From assembly GCA_964404285.1 (NCBI GenBank), contig CAYOJK010000010.1, positions 1 through 64,000 on the forward strand: a stretch of 64,000 nucleotides of DNA, given 5' to 3'. Shown in pieces: positions 9,619 to 16,724 of this stretch; the stretch's first letter is position 1; every line of letters begins with the position of its first letter. The notes under the pieces were generated by a model. That model was given only the letters and a program-made list of their open reading frames with translations. It was not told the origin of the DNA and did not search any database. Both the position numbers and the translations under genes were made by a program. This stretch comes from JBASEY01 sp964404285 (GTDB lineage Bacteria > CSSED10-310).

Positions 9619-9674
9619 TTGGAAGTCTGTCCCCCAAATTTAATCCGAAAATACAAAATTGGAAGTCTGTCCCC
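9619..9674 (+). repeat. Two copies of a 16-base motif, 40 bases apart
   Basis: TTGGAAGTCTGTCCCC occurs at 9619-9634 and again at 9659-9674. The exact repetition in non-coding DNA suggests the ends or core of a small mobile element; from memory, similar GGGGACAGACTTCC strings accompany REP-type transposases, but no transposase is present here. Confidence 0.6.
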
Positions 9675-9686
9675 TGAAAAACAACC

Positions 9687-9742
9687 CCCCTTCTCTATTC
9701 ATGGAGAAGGGGCTGGGGGATGAGGTCTCTCCGGGCGCAGAT
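9687..9742 (+). repeat. Hairpin-bearing repeat, first copy
   Basis: CCCCTTCTC (9687-9695) pairs perfectly with GAGAAGGGG (9704-9712), followed by a conserved tail GGGATGAGGTCTCTCCGGGC. A diverged copy with a GGCC-type stem lies at 10296-10331 beside the feoB stop. Confidence 0.7.
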
Positions 9743-9832
9743 ATGTGCTGGTCGTCTGTATTTCGGCCCTGCGGATTCAAATCTCAGAAATAAAAGTTGC
9801 TTCATTTTGGAGGTTTTTAGATGGTTAGTTAC
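9735..9832 (+). repeat. Dispersed repeat, diverged copy B
   Basis: It matches copies A and C from GCGCAGATATGTG onward with several substitutions (GTCGTCTGTATTTCGGCCCT, then a diverged stretch) and shares the downstream GGAGGTTTTTAGAT with copy C. It lacks the CACAGATGA head. Confidence 0.7.
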
Positions 9833-9915
9833 CGTGGTTTTACTGGCTGCGAAGTGCGCTTCCGTGACTCAAGAAAAAGAAAATCAAGCCTTTTGAGAGC
9901 AGCGTCGAATGAGGC

Positions 9916-10034
9916 TTTTTTATTTTCCACAGATGACGCAGATGGCGCAGATATGTGCCGGTCGTGTGTATTTCGGCCTTACGGGTTCGATATTCAGAAA
10001 TAAAAAATGGTTCGTATTGGAGGTTTTTAGATTG
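9916..10034 (+). repeat. Dispersed repeat, copy C
   Basis: The first 89 bases are identical to copy A; the following TGGAGGTTTTTAGAT is shared with copy B. Copy C therefore appears to be the longest form of the element. An inverted head sequence at 10158-10184 may be the opposite end of the same element. Confidence 0.8.
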
Positions 10035-10295
10035 TCGATAATCGTAAATCCTCAGCACGAGACAAGTTGCTCAGTAAATACAAGAAAAAAAACAAAAATT
10101 CTTTATACAGCTCTGTCTCTTTCGTTGCGTAGGTCTCCAAACCCATGACATTCCCATCTGTGTTCATCTGCGTCATCTGTGGATAACCTATAAAACATCA
10201 ACAGACAGTACGGTAGATTATCTGCTGATCAGCCTTAAGTTCTGCCATCCAAAACCCTTCGCACCTTCGCGTGGTTCTTTCTCCAGCAATAGAGA

Positions 10296-10331
10296 AGAGG
10301 CCGAGGGATGAGGCCTCTCCGGGCGCCGATA
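10296..10331 (+). repeat. Hairpin-bearing repeat, second copy
   Basis: AGAGGCC (10296-10302) pairs with GGCCTCT (10312-10318), followed by CCGGGCGCCGAT. It shares GGGATGAGG and CTCTCCGGGCGC with the copy at 9687-9742. It ends one base before the feoB stop codon and could act as a 3-prime hairpin of the feoB message, although no T tract follows on the minus strand. Confidence 0.6.
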
Positions 10332-10332
10332 T

Positions 10333-12537
10333 TTATACTTGTATAAAATGTTTTCCGATCTGGTACATAAGGGTCGTCAGTATCCATCCTAACATGGTTA
10401 ACGCCGTCCATTGGAACAGCCCCCAATACCAGCCGCCGGCTTCTTTGGCGGTCAGCACGATCGTCGCGACGCAAGGCGTAGCGACCAAGGCGAACAAAAT
10501 GATACACAGACCTGTCAACGGGCTGGGATAATTTCTTCGCAGCGCATCCCGCAATGAAGCGCCGGCAAGTCCATGTTCCAATGAATCATCAACGGACATG
10601 TCGCCTTGAGCCAGGATGATGCTCATCTGAGAAACGAACAGTTCCTTTGCGGGAAACGCGCTTAAAAATGCCGTGCCGATTTTCCAATCAAATCCCATCG
10701 GTCGAATGATCGGTTCGACAAAGCGCCCGATACGACCAGTGATCGAATAATGCAGGTTTTCTATCTGCACATATCGATCGATTTGTTCAGCGCTGATCAC
10801 TTCACCTGGTTGAAGCACGGCAGCAATGTCTTTAAGTCCCGCTTTTTCGAACGCAGCCTGATGAGTCGTATTGACGACAGTCCCCGGTGTAAGAATTTCA
10901 GTTGAATCATGGCGGCTTTTCTGCGGAAAATTCAGCAGACCCCATAACACGATAGAGACGCCCAAAATGATCGTGCCCGCTTTTTTCAGATACATCCACG
11001 ATCGTTCCCACATGTGGCGCATCACCATGTTGAAGGAAGGAAGCCGATACGGCGGTAATTCCATAACGAAAGGCTCGTTTTCGCCCTTGAAAAGGGTTTT
11101 ACGCAACAGGATCGCCGACCCGAACGCCAGCAATACGCCGACCAGATAGGTGCACCACAGCAGCGGTGTGTGCCAATGATTCGGAAAAAACGCGGGGATC
11201 ACCATCAAATAGATGGGCAGCCGGGCGCCGCAAGACATCAGCGGTAAAATCATCATCGTCGTCAACCGGCCGCGGCGGTCGCGGATCGTACGCGTTGCCA
11301 TGATCGCCGGCACCGTGCAGCCGAACCCGATCATCAAGGGTATAAAACTGCGACCGTGCAGACCCATGCGGTGCATCACGTTGTCCATGATGAAGGCGAT
11401 ACGCGCCATGTATCCGGTATCTTCCAAGAAGGCAATACACATGAAAAGCAGGACGATATTCGGTAAAAATACGATTACACCTCCAACCCCGGCAATAACA
11501 CCGTCTATCAACAGCGACCGAAACCAGGTGTCGGGCATAATCATGGTGATCAGCATGGAAAGCCGATCAAAACCGAGTTCGATCCAGTTCATTGGCGGCG
11601 TTCCCAAAGTAAAAGTTATCCAGAACGTCAAATACATACTCAAAGCAAATATCGGTAGGCCGAAAAATCTGTTGGTGACGACGGAATCGACTATTTCGGT
11701 GACGGTGAACCGGATTTTTTCCTGACTTTTAACGGTGATTTCTCTGACAAGACCAGCCGCGAACCCGTAGCGTTTATCGCCAAGAACAATTGCTGACGAA
11801 AACCCTGTTTGCTGTTCGATTCGTTGCATACTCGCCGCGACTTCATCGAAAATGGTCTCGGCATTGTCCAGACCGCGTATCTCATCGGCAACTTCCTGGT
11901 CATCCTCCAAAAGTTTTACGGCGGCAAACGATGGACTGTAATCGGTTTTACCACTGATCAACGGTGTCAACCGCGACACCTCTTCACCCAAAACGCCGAT
12001 ATACTCAACCGACAGCCTGTCTTTTCGTTCGGCGGCTTTGACGATCGCATCTTTCAGCTCAGCAATTCCAATGCCCTGGCTGGCAACGGTTTCGACCACC
12101 GGACACCCCAGACGCTGGGACAGCATATCGACATCGTAAACGATGCCTTTTTTGCGCACTTCATCCATCATGTTTAACGCAACGACAAGGTTCAGACCCA
12201 TTTCCAACAGTTGAACCGTCAAATACAAATTCCGTTCAAGGTTGCCCGCATCGACGACGTCAACTACGACATCCGGCGCATCTCTGATCAAAGATCGACG
12301 CGCAATGACCTCTTCCTGTGAATACGATGTCAGGCTGTACGTTCCGGGTAAATCCGTGACATCCAACTCCTTACCGTTATGTTTGGTGACACCTTGGTAT
12401 TTTTCGACGGTGACACCGGGATAATTGCCGATATGCTGGCTGCTGCCGATCAACTTGTTGAACAACGACGTTTTACCGGAATTCGGATTACCGGCAAGAG
12501 CAACTTTTATGATGGTTTTTTCGTTGGATTCGGACAT
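10333..12537 (-). CDS. feoB: Ferrous iron transporter FeoB
   Basis: FeoB is the inner-membrane Fe(II) importer with an N-terminal GTPase domain. The about 734-residue protein shows GNPNSGKTS (residues 16-24, G1), GNYPGVTVE (G2), DLPGTYS (G3) and NMMD (G4). These are followed by a helical spacer and a polytopic core with two gate-like repeats (GGVIVFLPNIVLLF and related). The open frame begins at a TTG two codons earlier, but only the ATG at 12537 has a proper site, GAGG 8 bases upstream. It lies 10 bases after the regulator gene, with which it should be co-transcribed. There is no separate feoA gene; a FeoA domain is fused to the upstream regulator. The conserved VATPCVATI stretch near the C terminus is present. 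Confidence 0.96.
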   Translation of the reverse strand: MSESNEKTIIKVALAGNPNSGKTSLFNKLIGSSQHIGNYPGVTVEKYQGVTKHNGKELDVTDLPGTYSLTSYSQEEVIARRSLIRDAPDVVVDVVDAGNLERNLYLTVQLLEMGLNLVVALNMMDEVRKKGIVYDVDMLSQRLGCPVVETVASQGIGIAELKDAIVKAAERKDRLSVEYIGVLGEEVSRLTPLISGKTDYSPSFAAVKLLEDDQEVADEIRGLDNAETIFDEVAASMQRIEQQTGFSSAIVLGDKRYGFAAGLVREITVKSQEKIRFTVTEIVDSVVTNRFFGLPIFALSMYLTFWITFTLGTPPMNWIELGFDRLSMLITMIMPDTWFRSLLIDGVIAGVGGVIVFLPNIVLLFMCIAFLEDTGYMARIAFIMDNVMHRMGLHGRSFIPLMIGFGCTVPAIMATRTIRDRRGRLTTMMILPLMSCGARLPIYLMVIPAFFPNHWHTPLLWCTYLVGVLLAFGSAILLRKTLFKGENEPFVMELPPYRLPSFNMVMRHMWERSWMYLKKAGTIILGVSIVLWGLLNFPQKSRHDSTEILTPGTVVNTTHQAAFEKAGLKDIAAVLQPGEVISAEQIDRYVQIENLHYSITGRIGRFVEPIIRPMGFDWKIGTAFLSAFPAKELFVSQMSIILAQGDMSVDDSLEHGLAGASLRDALRRNYPSPLTGLCIILFALVATPCVATIVLTAKEAGGWYWGLFQWTALTMLGWILTTLMYQIGKHFIQV

Positions 12538-12547
12538 AATCAAAACC

Positions 12548-13309
12548 TCATTCCCGAGCCAAAACGGCTTCTTCAGGACTGTCCATCAACAGAATAGCCG
12601 CTGCCTCATTTTTACGTAAAGACAGATTGTATCCCCGTAATTTGATCTCGATTGGGTCCCCTAACGGCGCTACACGTAAAAGCGTCACTTCCACGTTCGG
12701 CAAAACCCCCATGTCAATCAACCGCTGCCGAATAAGAGGTGACGCGATTATCCTACCGACGACCCCCGATTCACCCTGTTTCAAATCCATCAAACTCCGG
12801 ATCGGCCTTTTACGACCGTGACGATGCCGAAAACAATGGCCTGGATCACAGGTGCCCATTTTGGCTTTCGACGTCGTACACGTCCGGTAGTCATCAAACA
12901 GTTTCTGGATATTCAATGAACAGGTCGTGATAAACTCAAAAAATATGATCATGCGATCAAACGTTTCACGACTCATGAAGTGTTCAAAACTACAGGCATC
13001 TTTTTCTGCAACTTCCGGTGACACCCGCAAAATCGAAATCAAAAATTCCCGTATGAATTCATGACGACGGATAATCGTTCTGGCAAGCTCCTCACCTTCA
13101 GCCGTCAACAAAACAACTCCACGTGAAGCATGCTCGACCAACCCATCCCGCGCCAGCCGTTTCATGGCGCTGTTGACGGAAGCCATCGATACCTTGCGGG
13201 CTTCCGCAATATCTTTGACTCTGGCGACACGCTGTTTTTCGATAAGATGATAGATGGTTTCCAGGTAATCTTCCTGAGATTCCGTGAATGAGCCTATTGA
13301 ATGGTTCAT
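12548..13309 (-). CDS. DtxR/MntR-family iron regulator with C-terminal FeoA domain
   Basis: The 253-residue protein is predicted to repress the feo operon when Fe(II) is plentiful. Residues 1-75 form the winged helix (VKDIAEARKVSMASVNSAMK). Residues 76-140 form the dimerisation/metal domain with H83, C106, E109 and H110, matching DtxR H79, C102, E105 and H106. The N-terminal ligand position is Asp14, as in MntR, rather than the DtxR Met. Residues 141-168 are an unusual Cys/His-rich link (C144, C154, H158, C159, H162, H164). Residues 170-247 are a FeoA/SH3-like domain (GVVGRIIASPLIRQRLIDMG). The ATG at 13309 has GGAGG 9 bases upstream. FeoA domains normally assist FeoB, so the fusion may combine sensing with transport control. 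Confidence 0.88.
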   Translation of the reverse strand: MNHSIGSFTESQEDYLETIYHLIEKQRVARVKDIAEARKVSMASVNSAMKRLARDGLVEHASRGVVLLTAEGEELARTIIRRHEFIREFLISILRVSPEVAEKDACSFEHFMSRETFDRMIIFFEFITTCSLNIQKLFDDYRTCTTSKAKMGTCDPGHCFRHRHGRKRPIRSLMDLKQGESGVVGRIIASPLIRQRLIDMGVLPNVEVTLLRVAPLGDPIEIKLRGYNLSLRKNEAAAILLMDSPEEAVLARE

Positions 13310-13338
13310 GACAAATTTTCCTCCAGAGCCGCGTCCAG

Positions 13339-13357
13339 TTAGGCGAGGCTAACTATA
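13339..13357. promoter_or_regulatory. Putative DtxR-type operator
   Basis: TTAGGCGAGGCTAACTATA shares about 13 of 19 positions with the DtxR consensus (TTAGGTTAGCCTAACCTAA), and its core is a GTTAG/CTAAC interrupted palindrome. It overlaps the -10 element of the feo promoter, the expected place for an iron-dependent repressor. The match was counted by eye. Confidence 0.55.
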
Positions 13358-13379
13358 GTCCGTTTAGCCGTGTTGTCAA
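13352..13379 (-). promoter_or_regulatory. Promoter of the regulator-feoB operon
   Basis: On the minus strand TTGACA (13374-13379, perfect) is followed after 16 bases by TATAGT (13352-13357). The start codon of the regulator is 43 bases downstream of the -10. A second GGCTAAAC half-site lies in the spacer. Confidence 0.7.
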
Positions 13380-13588
13380 TAGCCGAAATCAGTGTTTTTT
13401 TGTTGAACCTCGAAATGAAGAAAGTACAGATGTCTTTCCCCAACGCCAACGCCCTCTCTCGGCACTGTAAGCGCTCGCTTCGCTCGCACAACACCGCCGG
13501 TCTCTCCCATGAAGGGAGAGACATTTTTCAGCGATACGAAATAAACCCAGCGGGTGAAAAGAAAAACATTGTCCTCAACTGCAAAAAA

Positions 13589-13695
13589 ACCTCTCCCTCT
13601 ATGGGAGAGGTCGATCCTGTCGGCAGCGCCGGCCTCGTGAGCCCTTTAGAATGACAGATTCCTATGGCCGACGATGCCCTACAGGATCGGGAGAG
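13589..13695. repeat. Nested inverted-repeat element
   Basis: ACCTCTCCC-TCTAT-GGGAGAGGT forms a local hairpin, and its flank CGATCCTGT is repeated inverted 60 bases later as ACAGGATCG followed by GGAGAGG. The nested symmetry over about 107 bases suggests a small palindromic element of the REP or MITE kind, not an attenuator, as no gene lies in position to use it. Confidence 0.55.
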
Positions 13696-13787
13696 GGTTC
13701 TTGATGGCGAAGGGGCCGGGTTATAGATGTGTTTTAAAAACAAGCTGCGGAAGTTGAGAGTGTATTTTTTTTAGTCTCAGTGTTACG

Positions 13788-15323
13788 ATGCTGCCGATGG
13801 AAACGACGACGGACAAAAAAACTATTTTATTGATCAATCCCCATTACCATAACAATTGGAATTATGGCGTTGATCGCACATCGTTTCCGATCAATGTGCT
13901 TTCATTGGGATCAGTTCTGAAGCAAGCTGGTTTCAACCCAATCATCATCGATACCTGTGTCGATCAAAACTATTTCGACGCAATCAACACCGGGTTATCT
14001 GACACGCTGTTTGTCGGCATATCGGCAATGACCCCACAGGTCCCCCACGCACTGGCCATAGCCCGACGGATACGGGAAAAGTCCCCGGAAACTCCAATTG
14101 TTTGGGGTGGTGTTCATCCGACCCTGTATCCTGACACGTGTTTGCATCCCTGCTGTGACGCAGTGGCAGTCGGGGAAGCCGACGAAACAGTTGTTGAACT
14201 GGCCGAAGCGCTTCGATCAAACCGGGAAATACCGCTTTTACCTGGGTTGGTTCTGAACCGTGACGGCAGGACTACTCCAGGCCCGATTCGCTGTCTTCCA
14301 GATGTTCGCCGCCTACCCTGGCCGGATTACAGCCTGATCGATCCGGAAAAATATATTTGTTCCTGGTCACTCCAGGAAATGCAGATGGTGCGGGTAATGC
14401 CGATACTCAGCGCCCGCGGGTGCCCGTGGCACTGCACATTTTGTATCAATACCACTTTGAACGATACGCACCGACATCGAACACGTCAGGCAGAAGATCT
14501 TTTAGATGAAATCGAAGCTCTTGTTCAAAAATACGATTTGGAGATGATCATTTTCTCCGATGAAGAATTTTTTGCCGACCGTCATCGTGTTGAAGCCTTG
14601 TTGAGTGGTATTGAAAAACGTGGACTCGACAAAATCCGTTTCAATGCAACCTGTCGGATCAATCATTTCAGAAAAGGGTATATCGATACTGCATTTTTGA
14701 AACGCCTGAAACAGGCCGGATTTGTCAATCTGGTGTTCGGATTCGAATCCGGTTCACCGCGATGTCTTGAGATTATCCGGAAGGAAATTCGGGTCGAAGA
14801 GGGCTTATACACTGCTCGACTATTGGCCAGTGAAGGTTTCATGGCAGTGTGGGGTTTTATCATGGGTATCCCGGGCGAAACACCGGCTGATTTGATCAAA
14901 ACCCTTCACGTCATGAACAAAATCCGAAAACTTGGCACAGGAAATTACTTTATCGGACCACAGATTTTCCGTCCGTATCCCGGATCGGCGCTTTACCGAA
15001 AAGCTCTGGAAGCCGGGTTGACCGAGCCCGAATCATTGGATGAATGGGCGTCTCAGACGTTTACCGGCGAAGGATGGATCGGCGTGGAAGGCTTGAAATG
15101 GATTCCATCCCCGCACCGACAACTGGTTGAATACGTGAATACCATCGCACCGGTATTTTATAATCGTCAGTTCATCGCGGCATCCGGCCCGAAACGCCTG
15201 TATCACATTTTCCTGCGTCTGATGTTTTCGCTGCGCCTGGCAACCGATTTCTATGCTTTTCCGATTGAACACCAGCTCAAAAACCTTTTTGTCGGTCGCC
15301 ACCAAACAGAAAGCGGAGGATAA
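13788..15323 (+). CDS. B12-binding-type radical SAM protein
   Basis: The 511-residue protein has the two-domain layout of cobalamin-binding radical SAM enzymes. Residues 12-150 are a Rossmann-like domain with IVWGGVHPTLYPD and AVGEADETV, typical of this class; the DxHxxG cobalamin signature is not evident, so B12 binding is unproven. The radical SAM core carries GCPWHCTFC (C212, C216, C219), FSDEEFFAD, FGFESGSPR and a conserved PYPGSALY. The substrate cannot be read off. The next gene starts 3 bases after its stop and is an alkaline-phosphatase-fold membrane protein, so the pair may act on an envelope lipid or glycan. The start is uncertain: ATGs at 13788 and 13797 both lack a strong ribosome-binding site. 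Confidence 0.85.
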   Translation: MLPMETTTDKKTILLINPHYHNNWNYGVDRTSFPINVLSLGSVLKQAGFNPIIIDTCVDQNYFDAINTGLSDTLFVGISAMTPQVPHALAIARRIREKSPETPIVWGGVHPTLYPDTCLHPCCDAVAVGEADETVVELAEALRSNREIPLLPGLVLNRDGRTTPGPIRCLPDVRRLPWPDYSLIDPEKYICSWSLQEMQMVRVMPILSARGCPWHCTFCINTTLNDTHRHRTRQAEDLLDEIEALVQKYDLEMIIFSDEEFFADRHRVEALLSGIEKRGLDKIRFNATCRINHFRKGYIDTAFLKRLKQAGFVNLVFGFESGSPRCLEIIRKEIRVEEGLYTARLLASEGFMAVWGFIMGIPGETPADLIKTLHVMNKIRKLGTGNYFIGPQIFRPYPGSALYRKALEAGLTEPESLDEWASQTFTGEGWIGVEGLKWIPSPHRQLVEYVNTIAPVFYNRQFIAASGPKRLYHIFLRLMFSLRLATDFYAFPIEHQLKNLFVGRHQTESGG

Positions 15324-15326
15324 CAG

Positions 15327-16607
15327 ATGAAAACCCTGCGTTTAATCGCTGTTTTTTTGGCGCCGTTGTCTATGCTGTTTTTAGGGTATCTGTTTCTGAT
15401 GCCGCCGATCCGACCCAACCCGGCATCGCCCGGTGTCATTGCCGTCGTGATCCTGGACCCCGTCTCCCGATCGATCATCGATGATTTTCCTGATGCCATA
15501 CCGACTCTAGCGAAACTGAGAGGAACCGGTATGTGCGGGACAGTTCTACCGGGAGGCGCTTTATCGATGGAAGAAACCCTGTGCGAAATTTTAAGCGGAA
15601 AAGACCCCGGCAAACTCGCTGAGGTTCCACGCATGTACAATCCGAATACCAATTCGTTTCAAACAATTGAAATCACCGATAAACAAGAAGGTTTTCTACC
15701 GGATATTTTAAATCGATACGGCCGCGTCACGACGCGCGTTATGACTTCCGATGAAAACCAATCGACAAACAAGACCGAAATCGCCGCGATAAAACCTGAT
15801 CTGCTTTTATTTTACATACAAAACAATAACCAATCGGATAGTGATTATTTTAAGTCTATCAATACAACACTCCAGGAATATACGGATATCATCGGCACAT
15901 GGTTGGTGATCAGCCCAATGCATAAAAGCCCTGTTACCTGGCGCTTTCATATCAATCACTGGCTGTTACAGAACGGCTATCTGACCACCAATCCGGATGG
16001 ATCGATCGACTATTCTCAAACCCAAGCGTTTTATCCCGGGGAAAATGAATCCGGTGTACGTGTCAATCGACATCTAACTTATGCAATCGGATCAGTGCCA
16101 AGAGAAGATCATGAAAATTTGATGAAAGAACTCGGCAAAGAACTGCGCCATTTGAGAATACCGATGGATGACCGTGAAATTGGCGGCACTTTGGTGTTTA
16201 ACGGTATATTTCGTGGTGCGGATCATCATACGCAAAGACATGAGGGTTGGTATCCGGATATCGAATGGGAGATGAAAAACGAATCGATCGAAATCGTGGC
16301 AGACCTACTGGATGATTTGTCCGGCAGTCCCTGGGTTACACCGGAAGAGGGTGCGGAAATACAGCGCCCGGGTGGATGGATGTGCCTGTGGGGACCACCG
16401 TTCGATATCATAGTCGACAATGAAGCGGATCTGGATATGCTGCTGGCGGCAGATATCGCTCCCACGGTTTTATTTCTGCTGAACCTGCCGACGGCTAAAG
16501 ATATGCAAGGTCGAATCCTTCAACCATTGATGGTCAACTCATTGCAAATTCAAGCGCCGAAAGTCGTGAACAGCTTCACGTTCAGCGATCCGTTTGTTGA
16601 GCAATAG
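15327..16607 (+). CDS. Membrane-anchored phosphodiesterase-fold protein, probably inactive
   Basis: The 426-residue protein starts with a membrane helix (about 5-25) and continues with a type I phosphodiesterase/nucleotide pyrophosphatase (alkaline phosphatase superfamily) fold. The family ending DIAPTVLFLLNLPTAKDMQG is clear, as is the middle RFHINHWLLQNGYL. The metal-binding SDHG motif that should stand just before that stretch reads SPMH, and the nucleophile region reads GGALSMEETLC instead of a Thr/Ser-centred PPxTxPxW-like stretch. I infer a pseudoenzyme or one with altered chemistry. ATG at 15327 has GGAGG 7 bases upstream inside the end of the radical SAM gene, so the two are translationally linked. 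A terminator follows. Confidence 0.7.
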   Translation: MKTLRLIAVFLAPLSMLFLGYLFLMPPIRPNPASPGVIAVVILDPVSRSIIDDFPDAIPTLAKLRGTGMCGTVLPGGALSMEETLCEILSGKDPGKLAEVPRMYNPNTNSFQTIEITDKQEGFLPDILNRYGRVTTRVMTSDENQSTNKTEIAAIKPDLLLFYIQNNNQSDSDYFKSINTTLQEYTDIIGTWLVISPMHKSPVTWRFHINHWLLQNGYLTTNPDGSIDYSQTQAFYPGENESGVRVNRHLTYAIGSVPREDHENLMKELGKELRHLRIPMDDREIGGTLVFNGIFRGADHHTQRHEGWYPDIEWEMKNESIEIVADLLDDLSGSPWVTPEEGAEIQRPGGWMCLWGPPFDIIVDNEADLDMLLAADIAPTVLFLLNLPTAKDMQGRILQPLMVNSLQIQAPKVVNSFTFSDPFVEQ

Positions 16608-16646
16608 GCATTCTCAAACCCTACATTTCATTTGATGATAAATAAA

Positions 16647-16678
16647 AAACAGCGGAACAGTCCGCTGTTTTATGTTTT
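16647..16678. terminator. Bidirectional terminator between converging genes
   Basis: AAACAGCGGA (16647-16656) pairs with TCCGCTGTTT (16661-16670) around ACAG. T tracts occur on both sides (TTTTATGTTTT on plus; TTTTTTATTT on minus), suiting both the plus-strand gene ending at 16607 and the minus-strand gene ending at 16725. Confidence 0.85.
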
Positions 16679-16724
16679 GCAAAATAAGGCTGTGTTTTTC
16701 CGGATGACGGCTTAACAATCAAAT

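Larger units (their letters stand above)
9343..10332. other. Gene-free repeat patch between nqrA and feoB
   Basis: About 990 bases hold no credible gene; the short open frames are translations of repeats. Contents: three copies of an 85-100 base unit (listed separately), the inverted end of the same unit at 10158-10184 (ATCTGCGTCATCTGTGG), two copies of a 16-base motif at 9619-9674, and two copies of a hairpin unit ending GGGATGAGGYCTCTCCGGGCGC (9687-9742 and 10296-10331). The patch looks like accumulated small non-autonomous elements. Confidence 0.8.
13310..13787. other. Intergenic region with hairpin repeats
   Basis: Beyond the feo promoter (13339-13379) this gap holds no gene. It contains a 9-base perfect hairpin GTCTCTCCC/GGGAGAGAC (13500-13522, followed by ATTTTT), another ACCTCTCCC/GGGAGAGGT (13589-13611), and a longer inverted pair CGATCCTGT (13612-13620) with ACAGGATCG (13681-13689). 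The hairpins belong to the same family style as those at 9.7 and 10.3 kb. No clear promoter for the plus-strand gene at 13788 was found. Confidence 0.7.

Noticed and set aside
9909..10148. Short open frames in the repeat patch (also 9526-9723 and 9821-10003)
   Set aside because: They translate the same repeat unit in different places and have no start signals, so they are repeat artefacts.
9510..10184. CRISPR array
   Set aside because: Repeats are 85-100 bases, unevenly spaced and in part inverted; there are no regular spacers and no cas genes.
14740..14765. tRNA-like T-loop sequence (GGATTCGAATCC)
   Set aside because: It lies inside the radical SAM coding sequence (FGFESGS) and no acceptor or anticodon stems can be drawn around it.
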